A stretch of 64,000 nucleotides of DNA from Flavobacteriaceae bacterium UBA4166 (GTDB taxonomy: Bacteria; Bacteroidota; Bacteroidia; Flavobacteriales; Flavobacteriaceae). Under the pieces are notes generated by a model, which had not been told where the DNA came from, did no database searches, and saw only the letters and a program-made list of their open reading frames with translations. Location of the stretch: positions 1 through 64,000 of the forward strand of contig DFVG01000047.1 in the NCBI GenBank assembly GCA_002379985.1, read 5' to 3'. This document shows positions 26,456 through 36,892 of the stretch, in pieces; position 1 is the first letter of the stretch, and each line of letters starts with the position of its first letter. Made by a program: the position numbers and the translations under genes.

Positions 26456-27253
26456 TTACTGTACTTGAAATACTATTGGAATGTTATAGACGACTGGGAC
26501 CGGGGTTTCACCTTGTTTCCCGGGTTGCATCTTCGGAAGAGCACCAAGCACTCGTAAGGCTTCGGCCTCTAGACGTGCCTCAGGCCCTCTTGCCATAATA
26601 TTGGAGACCGTACCATCAGCACCAATGGTAAATTGACAGCGAATGGTTTTTAATCCGCGGCTTCCATCTGAAAATTTTTCGGTATTGAACTTCTTCCCGA
26701 TAAACGCACGAATTTTTTCCGACAAGCATTCTGTTTGCGCCGACTTAGAGCTGAGTCCTTCACAACCCGGAAAGACTGGGGCATACTCTACGGCTAAGAT
26801 ATTCGTGGGTCCTGCAGGAGTTTCTACCGAGGGTGTCTCCACTGGCACATCGGGTGTGGTTGGACTTGGATCTCCTTCAGCCAACGTTGGGGTTTCTATC
26901 GTACTGCTTGCGTCTGGAGTTGTTGTAAAACTAGTTAACGCTTTGGCGATTTCACGCGACGGTGTTTTCTCTTGTTGTTTTGGCACTTCCGGTGCAGGTG
27001 GGATCTCTGATGCAACTACATATCGCTTCATGGGAGGTTCGGTAATTTCATATTCAGGACCAGAATTACCCCTTACAATAGGACCAACCCCATAGGTGTT
27101 TTCAATTACATAGGTCGTAATTAACAAAGAAACAATGAGTCCGATTTGAAAGAAGAGCCTAGCATTCCAATTGAGATTAACGGCTTTCTTTTGGTCTTGT
27201 TTACGCGCTTTCTTTGGTGGTTTAGTTCTGAAAAGTGATGAGAATGAAAGCAT
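26456..27253 (-). CDS. Energy transducer TonB, second copy
   Basis: A 265-residue TonB. The cytoplasmic basic N-terminus (KPPKKARKQDQKK) precedes one helix (FFQIGLIVSLLITTYVI). A Pro/Thr-rich periplasmic linker (about 70-145) spans the periplasm, and the C-terminal domain (about 150-265) has PVFPGCEG, a paired cysteine, CQFTIGADGTVSN and LPKMQPGKQ. It carries proton-motive energy from ExbBD to outer-membrane receptors. It is downstream of a second tonB with a terminator between, so it has its own expression signal. Its start codon lies in one arm of a 10-bp hairpin. Confidence 0.92.
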   Translation of the reverse strand: MLSFSSLFRTKPPKKARKQDQKKAVNLNWNARLFFQIGLIVSLLITTYVIENTYGVGPIVRGNSGPEYEITEPPMKRYVVASEIPPAPEVPKQQEKTPSREIAKALTSFTTTPDASSTIETPTLAEGDPSPTTPDVPVETPSVETPAGPTNILAVEYAPVFPGCEGLSSKSAQTECLSEKIRAFIGKKFNTEKFSDGSRGLKTIRCQFTIGADGTVSNIMARGPEARLEAEALRVLGALPKMQPGKQGETPVPVVYNIPIVFQVQ

Positions 27254-27280
27254 AACGTATGTATTTAAAGGTTATGCTTT
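27247..27280 (-). promoter_or_regulatory. Hairpin over the tonB start codon
   Basis: A perfect 10-bp inverted repeat (27247-27256 with 27271-27280, 14-base loop). On the minus-strand mRNA the AUG at 27253 falls inside the 3' arm (GUUAUGCUUU). Folding would hide the start codon, so translation could be controlled; the trigger is unknown. Confidence 0.45.
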
Positions 27281-27302
27281 TTTAAATCACAAGGGTTGTG
27301 CC

Positions 27303-27339
27303 AAAAAGAATGCCCCGTCCATGGACGAGGCATTTTTTT
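27303..27339 (-). terminator. Terminator between the two tonB genes
   Basis: A 12-base inverted repeat with one mismatch (27309-27320 with 27323-27334) has T-rich runs on both sides. On the minus strand it ends the upstream tonB gene, 19 bases after its stop. Confidence 0.8.
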
Positions 27340-27357
27340 ATAAGTTGGAACTGTTCT

Positions 27358-28080
<723 letters not shown>

Positions 28081-28146
28081 AATTGTGGGTTTAGATAGTT
28101 GCTAAAATATACATTTTCTGTGGCAATCGAAAACGAAACTTTAAAA

Positions 28147-28545
28147 TTACTTTGGAAGGTACTCTTGAAGCTTTGTAAAGAGAAAGAGTCCTAGTATCGA
28201 TCCCAACAGATTCGCGATCACATCAAGCACATCGCCTTGACGACCATCAATGATCTTCGCTTGTATTACCTCAATTATTATGCCATAGAACAGTAAGGCG
28301 ATCAACAGGAGTGAGACATTACGAATGTTGAGTTTTTTGCGAAACGCAAGTAGCGGAACTGTCCATACCAGCATCAATATCAAATACAAGATGACATGGA
28401 TTACTTTATCCGCTTGAGGAAAGGGAGCTTCCGTCCCACTTGGGGGCAGGAGGAAAAGAATAGTGATCGCAATAGTGTAGCAACCTGCTATTCCCAAATA
28501 AAAATACTTTTTACCCGCCAATGATCTCTTTATAGGCTGCAGCAT
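28147..28545 (-). CDS. VanZ family membrane protein
   Basis: A 132-residue protein with four predicted helices ([58 protein letters not shown] and [15 protein letters not shown]). The segment KVIHVILY with [15 protein letters not shown] is the VanZ-like signature (conserved His, Asp, Asn). The function is unknown outside teicoplanin resistance. Its start lies 35 bases inside the 3' end of gcvH, so it is translationally coupled to it and shares the ruvA-sprA-gcvH transcript. Confidence 0.88.
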   Translation of the reverse strand: MLQPIKRSLAGKKYFYLGIAGCYTIAITILFLLPPSGTEAPFPQADKVIHVILYLILMLVWTVPLLAFRKKLNIRNVSLLLIALLFYGIIIEVIQAKIIDGRQGDVLDVIANLLGSILGLFLFTKLQEYLPK

Positions 28546-28891
28546 CTAGCAAACCAGCTACCTCATCTGGGTCACTCATTTTGATCTTGATCATCCAACC
28601 GTCTCCGTAAGGATCTGAATTGACCTGTTCTGGCTCATCTTCTAAAGCGTCATTAAAAGCGATGATCTCACCAGATAGTGGCAAGAATAAGTCGGAAACG
28701 GTCTTTACCGCTTCCACGGTTCCGAAGACTTCATTTTTATCAAGCGTTTCGTCTAGCGTATCTACTTCAACGTATACAATATCGCCTAATTCTCCTTGGG
28801 CGAAGTCGGTAATGCCAACTGTGGCTTCATCCCCTTCGATGCGAACCCACTCGTGATCTTCAGTATATTTTAATTCAGATGGAACATTCAT
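28511..28891 (-). CDS. gcvH: Glycine cleavage system H protein
   Basis: A 126-residue lipoyl carrier protein that shuttles the aminomethyl group in glycine cleavage. The lipoylated lysine is K63 in [10 protein letters not shown]. Other landmarks are [26 protein letters not shown] and [13 protein letters not shown]. Length is normal. It follows sprA after 24 bases without any visible promoter, so it is likely co-transcribed with sprA; no other glycine cleavage gene is in the window. Confidence 0.96.
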   Translation of the reverse strand: MNVPSELKYTEDHEWVRIEGDEATVGITDFAQGELGDIVYVEVDTLDETLDKNEVFGTVEAVKTVSDLFLPLSGEIIAFNDALEDEPEQVNSDPYGDGWMIKIKMSDPDEVAGLLDAAAYKEIIGG

Positions 28892-28915
28892 AATGCAGTG
28901 TTTTTAAGGTTGTAT

Positions 28916-31900
28916 TTAGTTTCCAAAGTTGTAACGCAAGGTTATTCCACTTCGTATCGTTGTCTGCGGGAACGCTGTTGATATCGCATATTCTGAGAAC
29001 GTATGATCGTAGTAGAACAGTGCCGTTAGATTCTTGCTTAATGCATAATCTGCCGTGAACTGAATTCCGTAGATCGTTTGACCCGCGGTGGTTTGATTAT
29101 TATCGATGTCTAAATATCGAATAATTGTTTTATTATCTCGTCTGGAAAGGTCTAATTTAAAGTTCAAGTCGCTCTTTAAAATCGTCTTTTTTCCTCCAAA
29201 GTTAGTTCCTATTCGTAAGTCCTTGACACGATAACCTAACCCTAAAATGATCTCATTCCCTTGAATTTCCGTAAGCAAATTATTAGCAAAACTCAACGAT
29301 AAGGCTCTGTCTTTTCTGTATTCCGCCAAAATCTTCACTGAGTTTTTCATTTCGAAATCCAGTTTGATCAAAGGCGAGAACTGTTCCGTAAGGTTTACAT
29401 TGGTCAAGAAGATCTCATTTTTAAAATTACCCGCTTGATCTGTTTCCTGCGGATTGTCTCGATTGTAATCGAGATTTGTTTGGAATTGGTTCACGGTGTA
29501 ATTTGCACGGTATCCGTGTTGTACCGAAAATCGTTTGAATGTCTTTTTGAACCATTTCAAGTTCATCAAACCGGTGTACTTGATATCCCAGTTGGGGAGT
29601 GGAATATCCCTCAGAATTCCTTTCTTTTCATCTTCGGCATTGCTTCCCTTGTAGGCTGCTAAAAATGCAGGCAACAACACATTTTGATTGGTTCTTCCGA
29701 ATCCTACCGGATACCCCGTCTCTTCGTCTACCGGAAAGTTTGGCGTTCCATAAAACTCTGTCGCCAGGCGATTGGCAATGACCAATCGGTTGCTTTTAAA
29801 CGTTTCAAAAGGCTCTGATCCATTTTCGTCGCTCGAACTAAATGCGGTAGGCAGCAAGAAGGTAGTGATGTTGAAGTTTCCGAAGACATTTGGAGTTAAC
29901 GAACGATACTGCCCATCTTCCACAATAAAGTTTTCGGCGTAGTTTTCAGCGTAAATCCGACTTCCATTGATATCGATCTTCAAATCATTTAAGGGTTCAA
30001 AATTCAGCTGAACATCCATTTGTCTACTCTCTACTTCCGTATAGCGTTCATTGAATTCAGGATAAAGGGTCAACCAACCTTTTCTAGCGAATTCGCGACG
30101 TACTTCCGCTTGACTTCCAAAAACAAAAGCTCCAGGCTTTAACGTTCCTACGAAACCAATGGAAGGAGTATATCCCGGCACAAATATTCCGTTGTTCTCT
30201 TGGTAGTTAAACTGAATTTTTTTCAAAGAAGTAAAAAGACCAATCACCGAATTTAATGCTTTATCCCCTGCATTCAACGACTGTTGTGGACGTGCATTAT
30301 TAGTGGATTGTCCTCCTGCCAGTAACGTTCTACCTTCATTTCGTCCTCCACTATTGTTATTGCCTTCAGCAGCTCTGGACTCTTTCGTACTTTCGCCTCC
30401 TTTTTCACCGGCTCCTGAACTTCCACCTTCACGACTTCCGCTGGTGTTTCCTCCTCTCGCACCATTTCTACTATTGCCAGCGTTGTTTCGAACACGGCTT
30501 CTCGTTTTCTTCGTAAACCCGATGTACTTATAGAATGTGGTCATATCCATACTCGAGTTGATACGGTGAGTACTTGCGTTCTGAATAGAGTTCCCCAGAT
30601 CATAGGTTTGCTCGGTTCCGTCGCGCAATACAATAGAGATATTGTTAAATAAATCACTCCCGTCTTGCCATTGGAAATCTCCCTGATAGGAATAGGTAGC
30701 CCTAACAAATTTCAAGAACGGAAACTTACTCGTTGGTAAATCATAATTGAGTTGCAACGATTGAAAATGCTGGTTCGGTTCGCCAACATTAAAAAAGCCG
30801 TCCCAAACACCAATGGAATTATCCACTTCAATCAACCCACCATCATTAGGCCCTAAATAATTGGTAACAATTCTATTGTTGGTGGCATCGAAATTAAATC
30901 GCAACGAATTAGTAACATTGTAATTGATCGTATACTGCCAGTCGAACAGGAAGTTTCGCTGATACAATCGTGGTAATTCAATATTATTATCCAATAAGGA
31001 AAGTTCTCTAAACTTTTGCTCATTGTATTGACGCGTGATGTTAGAACTCACCGCTATACTAGTAGGCAAATAATTAAAATTGAGGTCTTTTAAGAATTGC
31101 CAGTATTTTCCGGTGAACAGAGAATCGTTCTTTTTAAAGGGCTCATATGGCTTTTGAACAAAGCTATAGTTATAGGTACCACCTACCCGTACATTTTGAT
31201 CTAAGGATTCTTCAATTTCAAAATCATTATGATCTACTTGGTTGTACGAATATGAAAACGTGAAGTTTTCCACATCGTACGGCATCGGCTTCTTCTCTCC
31301 TGTGCGCTCTTTTCGAACTCCGATAAAGTTGATACTTTGACGGCGTGTATAATCGATAGACTGTTCTCTAATGTCATCGCGCTGATCATCATTCTCGGCA
31401 TTATCCAACCTCGTATCTAACTCGACATCATCAAATTGTGGATCGAATTGAGGGGTGATGAAGGTTTCGCCAATTCCGTAATTAAATGGTAGTTGGATTC
31501 CCCATTTGCGTGGCAACAACTGTCCTAAGTTCATGTTGGTAACCACATCATACTGAACCAGGTCTTCTTGGCTGCGTTCGGTAGGACCTTGTTCAATAGA
31601 ACCAAATCCTATGGTGCTCACATTTCCGGTAGCACTCACGTTCATGAAGTCGGCCATATTCGCATCTAAGGCTGCGGTTGCCGCCCATCCTCCTTGATTT
31701 TTGAGTTCGGAAAGGCGTAATTCATTGAACCAAACTTCCCCACAAATGTCGCTCCCCGTCGTATTTCTCATTCCCAGCATAACAACACGAACATTTCCGA
31801 AGCTAGGGTTTCCGCGAATACCAATTTGCAGTTCATTTTCAGGGCCGGAGTATTCTCCTAATTCCGACTGCATAAAAAACTGCGTTTGTGTCGGATCAAA

Positions 31901-34900
31901 ATTTTCATCTCTCGGAGCTCCGGTAGGCCCGTATACCATGGTCTTCGCAGCTTGTAATAATTCCAGAGGCAAATTGATTCGGTTTCCAATAGGCCAAATA
32001 TCCTCTGCCGTTGAAGCACCCGGACTGGTAATGTTCAACGGAATTCTGATTTCGTAAAAGCTTGTGTTAAGGTCATTCCCCAAACGGATAAATGCCTCCA
32101 TTTCGCCATCAGTAATCATCATTTCATCTACTAAGGATTCGGCGTGAATAAACATTTCAAGATTTTTATACTGCCGCATATCCACGTTGAAGTTCTTATA
32201 GGCACCACGAGCATCTTCAGACTCTAAACCACACACCCGTAGGGCTAACGACTGCTCATTTTGACGGATAATGTTGTTATTATTGTTGAGTTCTTCGCGG
32301 AACACTCCCGGAGGAAGTACATAAGGGATGGGTTCTCGTTGTTCATTCTGAAGAATATTTACCGCTTCATTCTCAAATTCGGTATTATCATCTGAAGGGT
32401 CGTCATTATCGGCTTCAAGTGATTGCAGATAGCGTCTATAATCACCGCGAACCAGTTCTAGCGTTCCGAAGCGCAAGGTGGTATTCTGATTGAATTCTGA
32501 AAGGTACATCCGCATAAAGCGAATAGAACGTAGGTCTGAAATTCCGTTTACAGCACGATCAGCTTCTCCGATCGGAACTCTAAATTGCACCCAGCGTACA
32601 GGGATAACCTCATTATTTTGAAGCGTCACTTCAATATTTTTCTCATCGGTAATGTAGTCGTTATTATCGATGTTCATCCCTGGGAATAGATCAATTTCAT
32701 ATTCAAAATAGCTATCCACCGTATTCATAGTATTATCGCGGTTGATGTCCTCAACATCCGGTTGTGGAGTTCTACCTCGATTGTCATCGGTCACTTCCAC
32801 CGGAGAGTTTCCTTGCGACCCGTTATACAAGCGGTATCGATCTTGGATGCCGCCTTCTCCTTGCAAGAAATATTGATAATTATCACGTGCCGGATCACCG
32901 CCTTCAAACGCACCAAATTCAGCGATTTCACCATCGTCTGTTAACCCATCGTATCCAATATCTTGATTGGTTCGTTGGATACCTTCCGTATCAAAAGTAT
33001 ATACCAGCGACTGGTTAGAAGGTACTTTACCCCAAGCCGTTGGAATGGTGTTTATAGTACCGCCATCTTCCGGAAGTCCGTTCTCGTATTGCTTTCTCCC
33101 ATCCTTTAGGACATCTTCAGAAATATTACCTAGGTTGAACGTAAGTTTTCCACCCGGATTATCGGTATCGTAAATAAAGGGGTCCATCACCCAAAACTGA
33201 ATATACTCAACATTTGAGCGCTCAAAGTCTGTGGTTGTTAATTGTCGCGTGATCGCTCCAAAATTATCTTCCGGATTTGGTAAAGTATTCGTTCCTCCGG
33301 TTGCCGGGTTGTAATTATAGTGTCCGCGTTCTCCCGGATAGTAGGCAAGGTCTAATGTGAAGATAGCTTGGGTTTGCCCTTGAATGATATCCTGTTGCGG
33401 GAATATTTCATCTATAAAAACCCTTCGCGTAAAAGGAGAAGAAAGATCTTCGTCGGTGATGCCATCAGGACGCGCACTGCTATAAAAAATAGGATCAATC
33501 GTGTACCAGTTCATAAAGGCACGTCGATAATTGTACGATAAATCCCCATTGGCAACCTCGCCACCAAATCCAATGGGCGTACTTCCTAAGAACCACGTTA
33601 AAGGAGAACTCACATCAATCGCGGTTTGTGAGGCTTCAAAATCATCTACATAAGACGTGGTCTTTCCATCGAAGTCGGACACCTTCGGTGCACCAGGCAT
33701 TAAATAGGCAAATTCACCACGAACCGATACATTCGATTCTACATCCGTATCGATGTTCGGTAACTTATTCACCAAACGTGTCAAGAAGGGCACCTCCGTA
33801 GAGTAATTGGCGTTGAATCCAAAAATATTATTGTTGATAGGTTCTGTACTGTACACAGATTTCTGAGTCAGCGGCCGTTCGTTTAAGTTGAGATAGGTAG
33901 CACCGATCTGAAAGTTGTCATTGAATTTATGCTCAACGTTTAACCCAGAAAAACGTCGCGTTTGTTGCCCGAATAGTGTATTATTTTCTGTGGTAATGTT
34001 GATTGGGGTATTCGAATTCTGTAAGGCCGGATCTAAGATCTGAACACGCCCTAATTGATAGTTCACCGTATAGTCAACACCCTCTACTAAGGTTCTTCCT
34101 CCCGCTGTAACGGTTACTGATCCCTGCGGAATATTGAATGCTCCGATAGGGATTCCGTCACCTCCTGAAGATTTATAACTTCCTCGTAGCTGAAACTTGT
34201 TTTTATCACTATCCTGTTGTTCCGCTTGAATCTTAGTAGTGGTATACAGCGTTCTAAAGACGTATTTTTCTTGATTGGCGTTGTAGGAGTTGGGAACGTT
34301 ATAATTTTCTGATCCGGTAAGTTGAAGTCGTTCAAATAAATATTCTCCAAACGGTTCTACCGACGTAAAAATGATTCGGCCATTCTGTGTATCGACCGTT
34401 ATTCCCGGTAAGAAGTCAAAGAAACCGTCCCCTCCCGGCTGTGGATCGCCATTGTAATTCAGTCGATCTAAATTAAATAGCCGCAATAAGGTAGCGTTCT
34501 CCACATCTACTGCGTTCATTTCGTTGGTAGGTTCTGGAAAATCGGTTCCCGCGACGGGAGAAATATAGTTCAAGGGAGAAGGGTCAAGGTATAAGATGTT
34601 CATTCGGAAATCCTCCTGTTCCAGTTGAAAAGCACCCAAGGGATAGATGTTTTTCATCATTAGGTCCCACACCGGTTCGTTCACGTTGGTAATATTACTT
34701 TTCAACATTTTTACTACCAAATTCTGGGAGATCGGAATTTCTTCACCGCCCGGATCACCGCCACCGACTCCTCCGGTTCCAGTTGTTCCTGTAGCTTCAA
34801 CTCCGTCGGTAGAAAATTCTCCTACTTGATAGACTTCCCCGTTTACCGTGAACTGAAAAGAGACCCCAAGCACCTCATCATTGTTGAGACGTTGGTTTAG

Positions 34901-36235
34901 GGAGATGTATCCTAATTGCGAATTCAATTGATATTCATTGGGTTGTAAGCGACGGGCATTCTCTAGAATCGCATAATCAATTCCCTCACTTACTCGAACC
35001 CCTCCAAAACCTTGCGCTACCGTGGCTACATCACGTATGGCAGGAGTCAACAAGCTTTGCGGGCCTCCGTTAATTCCAAACGGATTGAAATCGTTGTTCG
35101 CATTATCAGGAAAAGCGTTCCCGGGTCTATTGACAAAGCCACCCGGAGCTTGGGGCAAGCCAATGTTTTCACCTCTTGATTCACCAATATCCTGCAATGC
35201 CACGATATTTCGAACATTCTCGGTATTGCTATTGCGGTTCGTGATCCAGACTTCTACTCGTGTAATTTGCACGTTGCTGTTGATAAAGGGATATTGTCGA
35301 AGGACACGATCATAGTTATCTCGGAAGTAATGTGCTAAGAAAAAGTGACGGTTCTCGTCATAGTCTAAAGCAAATAGATCAAAAGGAGTTACAGTAGCAC
35401 CCCCTTCAGCAACAACGGACCTGGTTTCGGAACGTTGTTCTGAAAATACACCGGTAATGGTAGTGTTTCCAAACTGCAAAATACCTTTCACCCCAAATAA
35501 ACTCTGCGCGCCTTGAATGAGGCTACTGTTCAATGGCATATTCACATTACCAATCTCGATTGCCTGAATAATGTCATCCTCAGTAGGCGTATATTCCAGT
35601 TTTACCTGATTTTGAAAATCAAAGGTAGATTGGGTGTCGTAATTTGCCGTTACCTGCAGGCGTTCACCAACCTTTCCTAATAAGCTCAAACTAATACGCT
35701 GGTCGAAATCAAACGAAAAATTGCTTCGGTTTCGCGGCGAAAAAGCGGGATTATCTTGTTTGGTATACAACACTCCAAGATCCATTTCTACGGTTCCCTG
35801 CGGGATCACTTCGATGGTATTTCCGCCAAAAATCGTTTCAAAGAAACTAGAATTCACGTAGAAGGTGGGTAATAGGTTTTTCTGTGCTTCTTCGGAACCT
35901 TCTTTTCGACCGTCTGCCGCATCGATCTTTTCTTTGAAATACTTTCGCATTTCTTCCTTTCGAATCAACTCCTCGTATTCTTCCGGAGTAAGAATGATAG
36001 GATAGGAAATATTGAACCCTCCTAAAACACGAGAATAGATATAGCGATCTGTGATGGGATCGTAGGTGTATAAATCTTCGATACTGGTTGGCGTAGGAAG
36101 GTCCATCTGCCCAACATCCATGCCGGTTGCGGTAGAATCCTGCGCGAGGAGTGAGGTTACGCTTCCGAAGAAAAAAAGAAAAATAAGTAATAGCCTGCTA
36201 CAGCTTGTATTCAAATCGTAATGTTTTGCACCCAA
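28916..36235 (-). CDS. sprA: SprA, type IX secretion outer-membrane translocon
   Basis: A 2439-residue outer-membrane beta-barrel protein and the central channel of the T9SS, needed for secretion and gliding motility in Flavobacterium. Signal peptide: LLLIFLFFFGSVTSLLAQ. The length is near that of F. johnsoniae SprA. Landmarks include YPIILTPEEYEEL, many beta-strand repeats, VDDFEASQTAIDVSSPLTW and a C-terminal strand ending ITLRYNFGN. A low-complexity Gly/Ser/Asn/Arg insertion lies at about residues 1910-1990. The gene follows ruvA by three bases and precedes gcvH, suggesting one transcript. Confidence 0.96.
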   Translation of the reverse strand: MGAKHYDLNTSCSRLLLIFLFFFGSVTSLLAQDSTATGMDVGQMDLPTPTSIEDLYTYDPITDRYIYSRVLGGFNISYPIILTPEEYEELIRKEEMRKYFKEKIDAADGRKEGSEEAQKNLLPTFYVNSSFFETIFGGNTIEVIPQGTVEMDLGVLYTKQDNPAFSPRNRSNFSFDFDQRISLSLLGKVGERLQVTANYDTQSTFDFQNQVKLEYTPTEDDIIQAIEIGNVNMPLNSSLIQGAQSLFGVKGILQFGNTTITGVFSEQRSETRSVVAEGGATVTPFDLFALDYDENRHFFLAHYFRDNYDRVLRQYPFINSNVQITRVEVWITNRNSNTENVRNIVALQDIGESRGENIGLPQAPGGFVNRPGNAFPDNANNDFNPFGINGGPQSLLTPAIRDVATVAQGFGGVRVSEGIDYAILENARRLQPNEYQLNSQLGYISLNQRLNNDEVLGVSFQFTVNGEVYQVGEFSTDGVEATGTTGTGGVGGGDPGGEEIPISQNLVVKMLKSNITNVNEPVWDLMMKNIYPLGAFQLEQEDFRMNILYLDPSPLNYISPVAGTDFPEPTNEMNAVDVENATLLRLFNLDRLNYNGDPQPGGDGFFDFLPGITVDTQNGRIIFTSVEPFGEYLFERLQLTGSENYNVPNSYNANQEKYVFRTLYTTTKIQAEQQDSDKNKFQLRGSYKSSGGDGIPIGAFNIPQGSVTVTAGGRTLVEGVDYTVNYQLGRVQILDPALQNSNTPINITTENNTLFGQQTRRFSGLNVEHKFNDNFQIGATYLNLNERPLTQKSVYSTEPINNNIFGFNANYSTEVPFLTRLVNKLPNIDTDVESNVSVRGEFAYLMPGAPKVSDFDGKTTSYVDDFEASQTAIDVSSPLTWFLGSTPIGFGGEVANGDLSYNYRRAFMNWYTIDPIFYSSARPDGITDEDLSSPFTRRVFIDEIFPQQDIIQGQTQAIFTLDLAYYPGERGHYNYNPATGGTNTLPNPEDNFGAITRQLTTTDFERSNVEYIQFWVMDPFIYDTDNPGGKLTFNLGNISEDVLKDGRKQYENGLPEDGGTINTIPTAWGKVPSNQSLVYTFDTEGIQRTNQDIGYDGLTDDGEIAEFGAFEGGDPARDNYQYFLQGEGGIQDRYRLYNGSQGNSPVEVTDDNRGRTPQPDVEDINRDNTMNTVDSYFEYEIDLFPGMNIDNNDYITDEKNIEVTLQNNEVIPVRWVQFRVPIGEADRAVNGISDLRSIRFMRMYLSEFNQNTTLRFGTLELVRGDYRRYLQSLEADNDDPSDDNTEFENEAVNILQNEQREPIPYVLPPGVFREELNNNNNIIRQNEQSLALRVCGLESEDARGAYKNFNVDMRQYKNLEMFIHAESLVDEMMITDGEMEAFIRLGNDLNTSFYEIRIPLNITSPGASTAEDIWPIGNRINLPLELLQAAKTMVYGPTGAPRDENFDPTQTQFFMQSELGEYSGPENELQIGIRGNPSFGNVRVVMLGMRNTTGSDICGEVWFNELRLSELKNQGGWAATAALDANMADFMNVSATGNVSTIGFGSIEQGPTERSQEDLVQYDVVTNMNLGQLLPRKWGIQLPFNYGIGETFITPQFDPQFDDVELDTRLDNAENDDQRDDIREQSIDYTRRQSINFIGVRKERTGEKKPMPYDVENFTFSYSYNQVDHNDFEIEESLDQNVRVGGTYNYSFVQKPYEPFKKNDSLFTGKYWQFLKDLNFNYLPTSIAVSSNITRQYNEQKFRELSLLDNNIELPRLYQRNFLFDWQYTINYNVTNSLRFNFDATNNRIVTNYLGPNDGGLIEVDNSIGVWDGFFNVGEPNQHFQSLQLNYDLPTSKFPFLKFVRATYSYQGDFQWQDGSDLFNNISIVLRDGTEQTYDLGNSIQNASTHRINSSMDMTTFYKYIGFTKKTRSRVRNNAGNSRNGARGGNTSGSREGGSSGAGEKGGESTKESRAAEGNNNSGGRNEGRTLLAGGQSTNNARPQQSLNAGDKALNSVIGLFTSLKKIQFNYQENNGIFVPGYTPSIGFVGTLKPGAFVFGSQAEVRREFARKGWLTLYPEFNERYTEVESRQMDVQLNFEPLNDLKIDINGSRIYAENYAENFIVEDGQYRSLTPNVFGNFNITTFLLPTAFSSSDENGSEPFETFKSNRLVIANRLATEFYGTPNFPVDEETGYPVGFGRTNQNVLLPAFLAAYKGSNAEDEKKGILRDIPLPNWDIKYTGLMNLKWFKKTFKRFSVQHGYRANYTVNQFQTNLDYNRDNPQETDQAGNFKNEIFLTNVNLTEQFSPLIKLDFEMKNSVKILAEYRKDRALSLSFANNLLTEIQGNEIILGLGYRVKDLRIGTNFGGKKTILKSDLNFKLDLSRRDNKTIIRYLDIDNNQTTAGQTIYGIQFTADYALSKNLTALFYYDHTFSEYAISTAFPQTTIRSGITLRYNFGN

Positions 36236-36238
36236 AGT

Positions 36239-36820
36239 CTACAATTTTTTTAAAGCAAGTTTTATAATGGTCTCAACCGAAGCCCCGGGATGTTCTTTCC
36301 CCACCGCGTCACACACTTTTTCTGCTTGTTTTCTAGCAAATCCCAGCGTCTCCAATGCAGATAACGCTTCATTTTTGTTCGTATTGCTTGAAACGGCAGA
36401 AAGCTCGTCCAGACCGTACACTTTTAAGATTTTATCTTTCAAATCTAACACTACACGCTGTGCAGTCTTAGCCCCAATTCCTTTTACCGATTGAATGGTT
36501 GTAATGTCTTCTTGCGCAATCGCGTGTTGCACTTCTTCCGGAGATAACGAAGAAAGCATGGTTCTTGCCGTACTTGCTCCCACTCCCGATACGGAGATCA
36601 ATAACTTGAAAAGCTCACGTTCCAAAAGGTCACTAAAACCATACAGGGTATGTGAATCTTCTCTCACCAGTAAATAGGTAAATAACTTTACATTTTCGGT
36701 ATCGGGGAGTTGCGAAAATGTATGTAACGAAATGTGCGCCAAGTAGCCCACACCATGGCAGTCAATCACTACATCGGTCGGGTTTTTTTCAACTAATCTG
36801 CCCTCTAGGTGGGTAATCAT
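36239..36820 (-). CDS. ruvA: Holliday junction branch migration protein RuvA
   Basis: A 193-residue protein that binds Holliday junctions and loads RuvB. The N-terminal OB domain starts MITHLEGRLVEKNPTDVVID; two helix-hairpin-helix motifs follow (LLISVSGVGASTARTMLSSL and IQSVKGIGAKTAQRVVLDLK); and a C-terminal domain III (EALSALETLGFARKQAE) contacts RuvB. ruvB is about 5 kb away in a separate unit. It is the first gene of the ruvA-sprA-gcvH-vanZ run, with a -7 box 25 bases upstream. Confidence 0.96.
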   Translation of the reverse strand: MITHLEGRLVEKNPTDVVIDCHGVGYLAHISLHTFSQLPDTENVKLFTYLLVREDSHTLYGFSDLLERELFKLLISVSGVGASTARTMLSSLSPEEVQHAIAQEDITTIQSVKGIGAKTAQRVVLDLKDKILKVYGLDELSAVSSNTNKNEALSALETLGFARKQAEKVCDAVGKEHPGASVETIIKLALKKL

Positions 36821-36844
36821 TCGTTAACAAAAAGTTAATGGCTT

Positions 36845-36852
36845 CAAATATA
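36845..36852 (-). promoter_or_regulatory. -7 promoter box of ruvA-sprA
   Basis: TATATTTG on the minus strand matches TAnnTTTG exactly, 25 bases before the ruvA ATG. No TTG is found at the usual 20-base distance. Confidence 0.5.
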
Positions 36853-36892
36853 GTATAATTATTTGCATCTGCTAGGCTCCCAAATGTGAAAT

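Noticed and set aside
29435..30533. Several open frames of 60-76 codons opposite sprA
   Set aside because: They are reverse-strand shadows of the long sprA frame with no signal peptide, promoter or family match.
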